A stretch of DNA of 49,551 nucleotides from Anaerolineales bacterium (GTDB lineage: Bacteria; Chloroflexota; Anaerolineae; Anaerolineales; UBA11858). Location: positions 1 to 49,551 of the forward strand of contig JADHTJ010000016.1 of NCBI GenBank assembly GCA_016785015.1. Direction: 5' to 3'. Of this stretch, positions 39,541 to 48,325 are shown in pieces. Both the position numbers and the translations under genes were made by a program. Position 1 is the first letter of the stretch. Every line of letters begins with the position of its first letter. Below the pieces are notes generated by a model, which was not told where the DNA came from, made no database searches, and was given only the letters and a program-made list of their open reading frames with translations.

Positions 39541-42426
39541 TCAGGGCAAGCTTTGATTTGAGTATTTTTTATCTCTGGCTTTATCGCGTCTTTCAATGGT
39601 TTGGCCCAATGCAAGAGGCAATCTGACTTCGATCAGAGTTCCTTCTTCCGGAGATGCAGAAATATCTGCAGTTCCACCCACAAGCTCAGCGCGTTCGATA
39701 ATGTTAAGCAACCCCAAGCTTTTGCCTTGTTTGGCTCCAAACAGTGCTTCAGATACATCAAATCCGATCCCAGAGTCTGAAAGCTCAATGCAGAGTTCAT
39801 GTTCCAGAGTGCTGACTCGCAGATCGACGCTTTCGGCCTGAGAATGTTGGATAGCATTGGATAAGGCACCCTGAATTATTCGGTAAGCAGTTATTTCAAT
39901 TTCCCGTTCTAGTCGCTTTTCTGGATAATCAATTGCTAATTTTATTTCAATATTAGACCATTGCGTTTGTCGATCAACGTACCAGCTTATCGCCGGCTCA
40001 AGACCGAAATCGTCCAGTACAGCCGGGAGCAAATCGCGTGAAAGGTCGCGAACTTGTTGAATGGTTTCGTCTGTTAAATTGATCAGATAATCAAACTCTT
40101 CAGATATTGGTGAAATATCAAGAGATGACTGCAATTTGAGCTTGATAGCTGAGAGGCTTTGACCAATTTGATCATGTAGTTCTCGGGCTACGGCTCGGCG
40201 TTCATTCTCTTGCACGTCTACCAAACGTTTAGAAAGCTCATGCAATCGTTGGCGACCTTCGCTGACTTTTGCGAATAAGCGCGCTCGTTCCAGTGCTTGA
40301 GCGGTGGTATTTGCGATCAGAGAGAGCAGGCGAACCTCGTCTTTAGTCCAATCACGTGGCGTAAGACTATCAAGCGCCAATCCGCCAATTGCCTGATCAC
40401 CAACAAGCATGGGAGCAATGAGCGAGGCTTGAATTCCTGTCTTTTGAATAAATTGAGCTGAAGTAGTGTTTTGTTCAGAGGCTAGGCTTGTGATCACGGT
40501 TTTTTTGGTCAGTATAGCTCGGCCCATTGCAGTACTGTCTTCAATGGGGATATTCTTCATATCCTCGAATAATTTGGGTGCCCAACCAACCTTGGCCAGT
40601 GCTGAAAAATGATTGCCTTTGCCTACTACCAAAGCAATTGCGGCGAATTCTGCCTTAATTGCTTTTTTTGCCTCACTGACTGATAGGTCCATGATAGCCT
40701 GAGAATCATTCTCGGCTAACAGGGACTGGGAAAGACGAAGTAATGTAGATTGCTCATGAATGCGTTCATCCTGCAACAACTGGTGAGCTTGTTCCAATTC
40801 TACCTGAGATTTTTTTAGATATTCCTGGTTGGCACGAATATCTGCCAAAAGGTTGGTCATGGCCAGGTTGAGTGTTTCGACTTGTTCGACGTGTACCTGT
40901 AATTCTTGAGTGCGATCTTTTACGCGTTGTTCCTGCTCGGCGTAGGCTTGTATCAGCGCCTGCTCTGCCTGCTTGTGTGTAATAGCATGAGCAATTTGGG
41001 AAGATACAAACTCCAAAAAATACTGATCTCGAAGTGAATATGCCTTGGGATCAGTGTAGTGTTGAACTGCTATGACACCGATTACGTTATCTTCCATAGT
41101 CAGAGGCACACCAAGCCAGATTTGGGGAGACGCACCGACAAATTCAAATTCTCCCTGGTCAGCTATTTCTTCTTGTAAGGGAATTTCACAAAGCAACGGT
41201 TTGCCATTTCTTAGTACATATTCGGTCATACCTTGATCCGGTTTGTATGGCTCGACAGAATCTTCTCCTTCGTCCATCAAATATGGAAAACGGAGCAGAT
41301 CGTCATCTTCATCGTATAGCGCAATATAGAAATTATCAGCGATCATCACTTCTCTGATGATTTTATGTATTTCTCTATAAAGATCATCGATATCAGATGC
41401 CCTAGTGGTTGAAAGCACAATTAATCGTAGAGCATCCTGTAAACGTTGCTCCTCTTTTAAATCTGTTATATCAATGATCGTGCCATGAATGATCATTCCG
41501 CCATTGTTAGGGTCTTCGGAGAGATTTGAATTTTCAATTCCCCAAATTATGCGTCCATCTTTGTGCAGTAAGCGACTTTCTATATTTTTGGTATAGCCAT
41601 GTTTTGTTAGCAGTGCAATAAATTTCTCTCTGTCTTTGGGATCTTGATAAAAGTTGAAAACAAATTGGCCGATTACTTCGTTTGGTGATTCGAAGCCAAA
41701 AATATTTGCGAATGCCTGATTGCAGGAGATCAATTGTCCATCAAGCGAAGAAATATAAACACCGGCTAGGTTATTTTCGAAAAGCAGTCGGTATTGCTGC
41801 TCGCTTTTCTCCAATTTCTGTTTTGACCGAAGATGTTCAGCGGCTTCGTCTCGCAGCCTTGCGTGGGATTTTGCCCATTCATTGGAGATAAAGTCATTCA
41901 ACAAGGCAATACCCATAAATCCTCCGCCTACCATTAAGATTGTTTCTACAAGATATTCGTAAGACTCAGGATGACGATTTAAAGATACAACCAAATATAT
42001 GCAAAAGCTTATGCCTGTCATTATCCATTGCTGTTTTTTTCCTTGGAGAACAGCGGATAATAAGATGGAAATTGGATAGATAAGTAACCCAGTAGTTAAA
42101 AATCCAGACAGGAAAGTAAGGTATGCTGCTAATAAGAGGGTGAGTATTGGGGGTATGAAACTGGCAATTTGCCAACGAGAGCGAGAACATAACCACAGTC
42201 CATACCCTCCAAAAAGACTCATCGATACTACAAGGACAACATCTTGGGGATCATATAATCCTGAGATCCAACCAATAATGATCGGAATTGCAAACACTGT
42301 CAGAGTTCCGGTGAATAGGGCTAGAACAACTTTCGTAGAGTATTCACGTTGAATAAACTCCTTTTTATTCAGCGTAAAACTAAAAAATATTCGCCAGCGA
42401 TCGTTGATTTTTTTTATATTTGCCAT
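39541..42426 (-). CDS. Large PAS-GAF-GAF sensor histidine kinase (HisKA_3)
   Basis: 961 aa from the ATG at 42426, or 970 from a GTG at 42453; neither has a strong ribosome-binding site. An N-terminal membrane region of about six helices (30-190) precedes a PAS domain (about 215-335, SEQQYRLLFENNLAGVYISS). Two GAF domains follow (about 345-495 and 570-730) with a coiled coil between. Then come HisKA_3 with RELHDQIGQS and an HATPase domain with LSDSGIGFDV and EEGTLIEVRLP. It follows two receiver genes on the same strand. Confidence 0.92.
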   Translation of the reverse strand: MANIKKINDRWRIFFSFTLNKKEFIQREYSTKVVLALFTGTLTVFAIPIIIGWISGLYDPQDVVLVVSMSLFGGYGLWLCSRSRWQIASFIPPILTLLLAAYLTFLSGFLTTGLLIYPISILLSAVLQGKKQQWIMTGISFCIYLVVSLNRHPESYEYLVETILMVGGGFMGIALLNDFISNEWAKSHARLRDEAAEHLRSKQKLEKSEQQYRLLFENNLAGVYISSLDGQLISCNQAFANIFGFESPNEVIGQFVFNFYQDPKDREKFIALLTKHGYTKNIESRLLHKDGRIIWGIENSNLSEDPNNGGMIIHGTIIDITDLKEEQRLQDALRLIVLSTTRASDIDDLYREIHKIIREVMIADNFYIALYDEDDDLLRFPYLMDEGEDSVEPYKPDQGMTEYVLRNGKPLLCEIPLQEEIADQGEFEFVGASPQIWLGVPLTMEDNVIGVIAVQHYTDPKAYSLRDQYFLEFVSSQIAHAITHKQAEQALIQAYAEQEQRVKDRTQELQVHVEQVETLNLAMTNLLADIRANQEYLKKSQVELEQAHQLLQDERIHEQSTLLRLSQSLLAENDSQAIMDLSVSEAKKAIKAEFAAIALVVGKGNHFSALAKVGWAPKLFEDMKNIPIEDSTAMGRAILTKKTVITSLASEQNTTSAQFIQKTGIQASLIAPMLVGDQAIGGLALDSLTPRDWTKDEVRLLSLIANTTAQALERARLFAKVSEGRQRLHELSKRLVDVQENERRAVARELHDQIGQSLSAIKLKLQSSLDISPISEEFDYLINLTDETIQQVRDLSRDLLPAVLDDFGLEPAISWYVDRQTQWSNIEIKLAIDYPEKRLEREIEITAYRIIQGALSNAIQHSQAESVDLRVSTLEHELCIELSDSGIGFDVSEALFGAKQGKSLGLLNIIERAELVGGTADISASPEEGTLIEVRLPLALGQTIERRDKARDKKYSNQSLP

Positions 42427-42489
42427 GTGTTCTTTTGAATGAAATTTCTGCACACATTGAGGCGATAAAGTCTAATGGAGCGATATTAT

Positions 42490-43467
42490 TTACATAAACT
42501 CTGCTAGCGGGTCATCCGAAATTGGCTCCATTCCAGCATCTTTGAGCTGAGCGCGTAATTTCTTTATGACCGATTTTAATTCAGCCATGCGAACCTCTCG
42601 CCCTGCCATCGAATTGACAATGGTATTTAATTCCTGCGTGCGGTCTGCGACTCGTTCCTCTAGATCATTGTTGAGATTTTCCAATTCTTGAAGTGCGTCT
42701 ACGCGCTTGGTTATGTCTACGACATTGGCCTGCACTCCGCTCATCACTCCGTTGGCATTTTGGATAGGTGTAAGGTGTAGTCGCAAGTGACTGTTTTTAC
42801 CCCACTTCGATGTGTAAGGATGCGTACTTTCAGTTGGATTTTCGCTCTTTATGCATTCTCTTATAATTGCTGGGATTCCAGCATCAATCAGAGCAGGAAA
42901 ATTAAACATATTGATATTTTTTGTTTCTTCCGCTGAAGGTGATCCAAGAATTTCAAGCAGTTTGGGGTTGACTTCTTTAATATTCCCATCCAAGTCGATT
43001 GATAAAACCCCTGTCGGTGAATTATCAACCAGGGTTCGATAGCGCTCTTCGCTTGCGCGTAATTTATCTAGTGCTTGTTGACGTTCAATTTTTAAATTAT
43101 GTGTGTCTAAAGTTCGTTGGATCACCAATGGCAGACGTGTCAGGTAATCGCTTCCTTTGACTACATAGTCATAAGCTCCGGCTTTCATTACTTCGACGGC
43201 TGTTTCCTGGTTGCCCAAACCGGTGACCATCACCACAGGTGGCGGTGCTTCTAAATCAGAGATCTGCTGCAGAATATTCAGGCCATCTTCTCCTGGCAGA
43301 CTATAATCAAGCAGAACCAACCTGAATTCATGGCTTTTTTCTAATAATGAAAGCGCTTCATTTCCATTGCCTACTCCTTGCACTTCCCATGTTGGTTGAT
43401 ATCCTCCTAGCGAAATCTTGATCAGATCTCGATGATCGCGATTATCTTCGACTAAAAGAATTTTCAT
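42490..43467 (-). CDS. Receiver-PAS protein with C-terminal coiled coil
   Basis: 325 aa, with AAGGAG before the ATG. The REC domain has VEDNRDHRDL, phosphoacceptor Asp in LVLLDYSLPGEDG, and Lys in VVKGSDYL. The PAS domain follows (about 140-255), then a coiled coil with the GREVRMAELKSVIKKLRAQL motif at the end. There is no kinase or DNA-binding output, so it probably works as a phosphorelay adaptor by coiled-coil contact. The same C-terminal motif occurs in the PAS protein at 48326. Confidence 0.9.
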   Translation of the reverse strand: MKILLVEDNRDHRDLIKISLGGYQPTWEVQGVGNGNEALSLLEKSHEFRLVLLDYSLPGEDGLNILQQISDLEAPPPVVMVTGLGNQETAVEVMKAGAYDYVVKGSDYLTRLPLVIQRTLDTHNLKIERQQALDKLRASEERYRTLVDNSPTGVLSIDLDGNIKEVNPKLLEILGSPSAEETKNINMFNFPALIDAGIPAIIRECIKSENPTESTHPYTSKWGKNSHLRLHLTPIQNANGVMSGVQANVVDITKRVDALQELENLNNDLEERVADRTQELNTIVNSMAGREVRMAELKSVIKKLRAQLKDAGMEPISDDPLAEFM

Positions 43468-43477
43468 AATCTGCTCC

Positions 43478-43909
43478 TTACTGAGGAAGGCGATTACTCA
43501 CTATCCAATACATTTTTAGCTCTTGAATTGCCTGTCTAAATTTTTCAAAATCGACTGGTTTGACAATATAACTATTAGCGCCATTTCCGTAACATCTCTC
43601 AATATCTTCATCGTTATCAGATGTTGATAAGATAATCACTGGGATGGTTTTTAATTCAGGGTCTTTTTTAATTTGCCGCAAAACTTCAATGCCATCAATT
43701 TTGGGAAGATTGATATCTAACAAAACCAGGCCTGGTTTTGTTGCATCCACATAATCTCCGCGCTGAAAGAGATAATCCAGAGCAGCCTTACCATCATTGA
43801 CTATTTTAAGAGCATTGATGAGGCCGTTATTTTGCAGTGCATCGAGAATCAACTCGACATGATCGGGATTATCCTCGACCAACAAAATTTCAATCGGATC
43901 GTTTCTCAT
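43478..43909 (-). CDS. Single-domain response regulator (Rcp1-like)
   Basis: 143 aa. The receiver motifs are VEDNPDHVEL, LVLLDINLPKIDG and PVIILSTSD, with Lys in IVKPVDF. The long loop GKAALDYLFQRGDYVD is typical of Rcp1-type receivers that partner phytochrome-like kinases. It overlaps the upstream kinase by ATGA, which makes them a cognate pair. It has no output domain and so probably relays phosphate to another protein in the cluster. Confidence 0.94.
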   Translation of the reverse strand: MRNDPIEILLVEDNPDHVELILDALQNNGLINALKIVNDGKAALDYLFQRGDYVDATKPGLVLLDINLPKIDGIEVLRQIKKDPELKTIPVIILSTSDNDEDIERCYGNGANSYIVKPVDFEKFRQAIQELKMYWIVSNRLPQ

Positions 43910-46128
43910 TTTGATGGACCGATACCGTTTTTCATATCATTACTATTCTGTTTCTTTGGTAGCGTAAACTTGAAGGTGATTCCATCATCGGGTTTTGATT
44001 CAATCCAAGCCTGGCCGCTATGAAATTCAATAATGCGGCGCACCAATGCAAGACCTATCCCCATGCCATCTGCTTGGGGATTTAGTTTTCGAAATGGAAG
44101 GAATAATTTTTCGACGAAACGCGGATCTATTCCAACACCATTATCACTTACAGAAAACTCATAGTCAAGTTGTTTCTCCTGGCAGCTAATCTCAATTCGC
44201 AGCGGACGATCCGGATGCCTGTATTTGACAGCGTTATCCAATAAATTCGAGAAAACTTGTCCCATGCGCGTACGATCGGCGAGCACTGTTGGTAATGGGG
44301 AATGGATAATGACATCGGCCTGCGATTCTTCAATTATCCCAGAATGAGTTTTCAAGAGTTCGCCTATGAAAGGTTCTAATTCGACAAGAACGATATCTCC
44401 GATAACGCGCCCAATGCGAGATAGTTCCAGTAAATCATCGATCAATTTCTCCATGTGAGAAACGTTGGCCTGAAGCCGATGAATTATATGTTTGCCTCGA
44501 TCGTCTAATTTTTCAGAGTAATTTTTCAGCAAGATTCCTGAAAAGCCACTAATGGAAACCAATGGCGAGCGCAAATCATGCGAAACTGTGTAAACAAAAG
44601 TTTCCAATTCTTTGTTTTTGACCTCTAGTTCACTAACCAATCTTTCGCGCTTTTCTTCGGATCGCTTGCGTTCAATTAGCTCAATTTTTGCAGTGGAGTA
44701 CAGTCGCGCGTTCTCGATAGAAATGCTGGCAAGCTGGGCAAATTGCGTCATATACTCGATTGATTCTTGATCGAAGGTTTTTGAGGAAGAGACTTCATAA
44801 GCCAGACCTAAGACTCCGATCACTTTGTCCCGCAAGAGTAGTGGAACACCAATGATGGAGCGAATTACTTGCGTGCTGAATTTGTCAACTCGGCCTTTCC
44901 AATGGTCGTAGTTATCAATGATCATTGGTTGGCCTGTTTCCCACACCGCGCCGGCAATCCCCTCTCCTGGTTCTACGATGTGATTCAATGATTCTAACAA
45001 AGCACCGATTCCAACACGCGGGAGTAATTCGCCTAAATCGGGATCGTATAAATCTAGAAATCCTGCCGATGTGTCCATGAGCTGCGCAGCCCGCGTGACA
45101 ATATTTTCTAGCAGTGTATTCAGATCGAGTTCAGACAATAATTCGAGCGTGGTTTTTTGTAGGGCAAGGAGGAAATTGTTTTGGCGCTGAATGATTTCCT
45201 CGGCGAGCTTGCGCTCTGAAATTTCGAGTTGTAAATCTTCGGTCAGATTAAGTACGGCAGCCTGTCGACTTACGATTTGGTCATAGGCGTTTTTCAACTC
45301 AACATCCGCTTGATCCTTGGAAATGATATTCTCTCTAAAGATTGCTAATGCGCGCCCCATTTTCCCGAGTTCATCTGCTCTGTTTTGGTGTGCAATTTCG
45401 CCGACCAAATCACCATCCGCTAAACGAGTCATTTCTTCGGTTAATTCTTGTACTGGTCGAGAGATATGAGTGTTACTGATCAGGACAGTAGCGGCAATGG
45501 CGATGGTTGTAATGGCTAAAGCTGTGAACGCAATAGCACTGGTAACCCTTTGTGTTTCTTGCAGAGCATTTTCTTTTGATTGCGCAATTAATTTTTCCTC
45601 ATAACGTCGCAGTTCAGCCAACATGGTTTGCAATTCTCTGAACGATACAGTCGTGGAGCGCACCAACACCACACCTAATGCTGGATCTCGAACAACTACA
45701 TCCGCTGCTTGGTGTGCCTGATTTTGAAATTGATCAAGAGGAGCTTGTATTTGACCTACGAGGATAGTTTCTAGATGATCAAGATTCCAGTATTTCAGTA
45801 GCTGACCGTATGAGACATCGAGATCCACTAATCTGGTTTCAAGGCGCGATTCAATCGGCCGAATGGCATCAACCGGAAGCTCCATTGATTTTAGTACTGA
45901 GATGTGAAAGACATCCGATTGCACCTGCTCGCTTAGAATCACAATTTCATCTATGATCGTGAGCCTATCAATGATATCGGTGCTAATAGTTTCGAGGGCG
46001 GAGGTAAGTTGATACAACCCAATCAATGTGAGGACGACGACAACTACTAATCCTAAAGACATTATTAGGGGCGGAAGGAGCACTTTAACCCGGATAGAAA
46101 TGTCGCCTAAAGTTTTCATTAAACTCAT
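43906..46128 (-). CDS. Sensor histidine kinase (TM-HAMP-GAF-HisKA-HATPase)
   Basis: 740 aa from the ATG at 46128, which overlaps the substrate-binding protein's stop as ATGA; a longer frame is less likely. Two TM helices (about 12-38 and 190-213) flank a helical outside sensor of about 150 residues. Then come HAMP (LADGDLVGEI), a coiled coil, GAF (about 320-480), HisKA with VSHDLRSPLVSISGF, and HATPase with VSDNGVGIDP and GMGIGLALVRR. Coupling to a substrate-binding/Cache protein suggests that protein provides its ligand signal. Confidence 0.93.
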   Translation of the reverse strand: MSLMKTLGDISIRVKVLLPPLIMSLGLVVVVVLTLIGLYQLTSALETISTDIIDRLTIIDEIVILSEQVQSDVFHISVLKSMELPVDAIRPIESRLETRLVDLDVSYGQLLKYWNLDHLETILVGQIQAPLDQFQNQAHQAADVVVRDPALGVVLVRSTTVSFRELQTMLAELRRYEEKLIAQSKENALQETQRVTSAIAFTALAITTIAIAATVLISNTHISRPVQELTEEMTRLADGDLVGEIAHQNRADELGKMGRALAIFRENIISKDQADVELKNAYDQIVSRQAAVLNLTEDLQLEISERKLAEEIIQRQNNFLLALQKTTLELLSELDLNTLLENIVTRAAQLMDTSAGFLDLYDPDLGELLPRVGIGALLESLNHIVEPGEGIAGAVWETGQPMIIDNYDHWKGRVDKFSTQVIRSIIGVPLLLRDKVIGVLGLAYEVSSSKTFDQESIEYMTQFAQLASISIENARLYSTAKIELIERKRSEEKRERLVSELEVKNKELETFVYTVSHDLRSPLVSISGFSGILLKNYSEKLDDRGKHIIHRLQANVSHMEKLIDDLLELSRIGRVIGDIVLVELEPFIGELLKTHSGIIEESQADVIIHSPLPTVLADRTRMGQVFSNLLDNAVKYRHPDRPLRIEISCQEKQLDYEFSVSDNGVGIDPRFVEKLFLPFRKLNPQADGMGIGLALVRRIIEFHSGQAWIESKPDDGITFKFTLPKKQNSNDMKNGIGPSK

Positions 46129-48227
46129 TCTTCGAGGGGAATCCAGGCTAAGGCGCAAACGAAATCTTCGCTTGTTAGCATGCCACACCACACAGAAACC
46201 GTTTCAAGCGCCTGCGTTGATGGATGCGGCCAGACTCCTTCTAAATAGATGTGTTCAAGACCAGAAATCTCGGCAGCCTCTACCAGCTTTGGGAGCACTA
46301 ATTCACCATGCGTATCTAACAGGGCACTGATATCGATTCCGGCCACGAGTTGTTCTGAATTATCTAAGAATATGATACCCTCCTTGTCGAGTCCGATCAA
46401 ATGCAGTCCAGAATCGTCCAAATCTAAGAATCCTTCATTTGGGTTGTGGAGTCGTTCTCGAGCAGTATAGAAGTCATTTTCTTGCAAGAGCCGGATAGCC
46501 CGAATCCCAATGAGGACGATTTGCTCGTAGGAACCCTCTACATCGAATGTGGGCGGTGCAACATACTCGAATTCAGGTGGATTCTGCCAGAAAACTTCAT
46601 CTAAGGGCGAGTGAACTCCCCAAATGGTGAGAGGCGGGTTCCCTAAACCCTCATGGTAGATCGTGTGATTTGGCAGCTCATTTATCCAGATCACGGGCAG
46701 CTCTTCTGCGACGATCTTCTGAAACTCGCCGTAGAGCGATTTGCGTTTCTCAGCATCCAACTCTATGGCAGCCTGGGCGAGGATCTCGTCTACGAGGGGA
46801 TTGCTGTAATTTTGGGTATTCGACCATACAACCCCTTGGCGGATATTCTCTGATATATAAGTGCGATGCACGCCGATGACCGGATCGCCCCAGTTAAAGA
46901 CCGCGTCCATGGTCATATCGAAATCCCATTCTCCAATACGTTGAGCCCATTCGGGGAAAGATGCAGAATCCCGAACCTGCACTTCTATGCCAATATCTTT
47001 GAGTTGGTTTTGGATATAGTGGGCAACATCATGCTGTTGCGTGGGAAGCACGGGGATGTAATCTAAAGTCAGGGAAAAACGAACGCCATCATCCGAAAGC
47101 GGGTATCCTGCTTGATCGAGCAGGTCAGCGGCTTTTTGTGGATCATACACAAATTTGGGGAGATCAGGTTCAAAGAATGGGCTTTCGGGAATGATTGGGC
47201 TGGGGGCTCGAATTGATAGATCCTGATGCAAATATTGGGTGACAAAATCTAAATCGATAGCATAAGCAATCGCCTGGCGCACGCGCACGTCGTGGAGCGG
47301 TTCGCGCAATAGATTGAAAGCCAGCCAGTTTATGGCGCCAATGCCTTCATATCCTTGCTGCGTTACTTCAAAATACCCTAGTTTTTTTAACTGATCTAAT
47401 CCATCCAGATTGAGATATGGAGAAGTAATTTGTGCATCCTGGCGAGTCAGTGATACCACTTGCGATGCGGGATTCAGTTCGATCCAAAATTCAATGCGGT
47501 CTAGATAGGGCCGATCTGGTAAAAAATAATCTTCAAAGCGCTCCATAACTATGCGCTTGCCGGGTTCAAAGGAGACAAATTTGAATGGCCCAGAGCCAAC
47601 AGGCTCCAGGTTGGCTGGATGCGTAGGGATATCTTGGCCATCTCCATAGATATGTTCCGGTAGTATTGGCAAAAATGCAGGCGACATGGCCATCAATATA
47701 GCCGGGTGGGGTTGTGAGAGGCGGATGATGGCGGTTTGTGGGTCGGGAGTGTCGACACCTGTGACCGGAGCAAACATCGTTTTAAAGGGGTGGTGTTGCT
47801 GGACAGTCATTACTGAGAATGCCACATCTGCGGAAGTGATCGGCTCGCCATCGTGAAAAGTGGCACCTTTAACCAGATTTAGGGTAATAGACAGACCATC
47901 CTCGGAAACATCCCAACTTTGTGCTAAATAGGGCTGTGGATTCCAGTTCTCATCATAGCGCAAAGGGCTGGCAAATATTTGGGCGCCGGGAATTACGGTA
48001 GCAGAACCAGAAAGTAAGGCTGGGTTGAAATGACGAGGATTTCCTGCCCCAAATGAGAAAATCAGCGTGCCACCTGGTTTTGGTTCTTCGCCTTGCTGGG
48101 TAACTTGTTCGGGCGTGGGGGCTGCCGTAGGTCGTCCTGTTTCAGATGTCAAAGGTTGGCAAGCAGCAAACATCGATATCATAATCAGATTGGTAATAAT
48201 TGCCATTTTCTTCATAGTCGTTCTCAT
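46125..48227 (-). CDS. Family 5 substrate-binding lipoprotein fused to a Cache-like domain
   Basis: 700 aa. The lipobox is MFAAC with Cys23. Residues about 50-555 follow the oligopeptide/nickel-binding SBP_bac_5 pattern (YLAQSWDVSEDGLSITLNL, FHDGEPITSADVAFS, VGSGPFKF, VRQAIAYAID). The last ~140 residues add a Cache-like unit (GLHLIGLDKEGIIFLDN, then SVWCGMLTSEDFVCALAW), which transport SBPs lack. No ABC permease or ATPase is nearby. The gene is coupled to a histidine kinase, so a sensory rather than transport role is inferred. Confidence 0.85.
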   Translation of the reverse strand: MRTTMKKMAIITNLIMISMFAACQPLTSETGRPTAAPTPEQVTQQGEEPKPGGTLIFSFGAGNPRHFNPALLSGSATVIPGAQIFASPLRYDENWNPQPYLAQSWDVSEDGLSITLNLVKGATFHDGEPITSADVAFSVMTVQQHHPFKTMFAPVTGVDTPDPQTAIIRLSQPHPAILMAMSPAFLPILPEHIYGDGQDIPTHPANLEPVGSGPFKFVSFEPGKRIVMERFEDYFLPDRPYLDRIEFWIELNPASQVVSLTRQDAQITSPYLNLDGLDQLKKLGYFEVTQQGYEGIGAINWLAFNLLREPLHDVRVRQAIAYAIDLDFVTQYLHQDLSIRAPSPIIPESPFFEPDLPKFVYDPQKAADLLDQAGYPLSDDGVRFSLTLDYIPVLPTQQHDVAHYIQNQLKDIGIEVQVRDSASFPEWAQRIGEWDFDMTMDAVFNWGDPVIGVHRTYISENIRQGVVWSNTQNYSNPLVDEILAQAAIELDAEKRKSLYGEFQKIVAEELPVIWINELPNHTIYHEGLGNPPLTIWGVHSPLDEVFWQNPPEFEYVAPPTFDVEGSYEQIVLIGIRAIRLLQENDFYTARERLHNPNEGFLDLDDSGLHLIGLDKEGIIFLDNSEQLVAGIDISALLDTHGELVLPKLVEAAEISGLEHIYLEGVWPHPSTQALETVSVWCGMLTSEDFVCALAWIPLEE

Positions 48228-48325
48228 CTCGATAACAAAATCATTCCACCTAGTCTGTACAACTTATTAATTCTAGGGAATTGCTGTGAGAGAGCACTTA
48301 CCGCGGCGATTCCTAGAGACCCTAC

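Noticed and set aside
46125..48227. Ordinary peptide ABC importer
   Set aside because: No permease or ATPase genes nearby, an extra C-terminal domain, and translational coupling to a histidine kinase.
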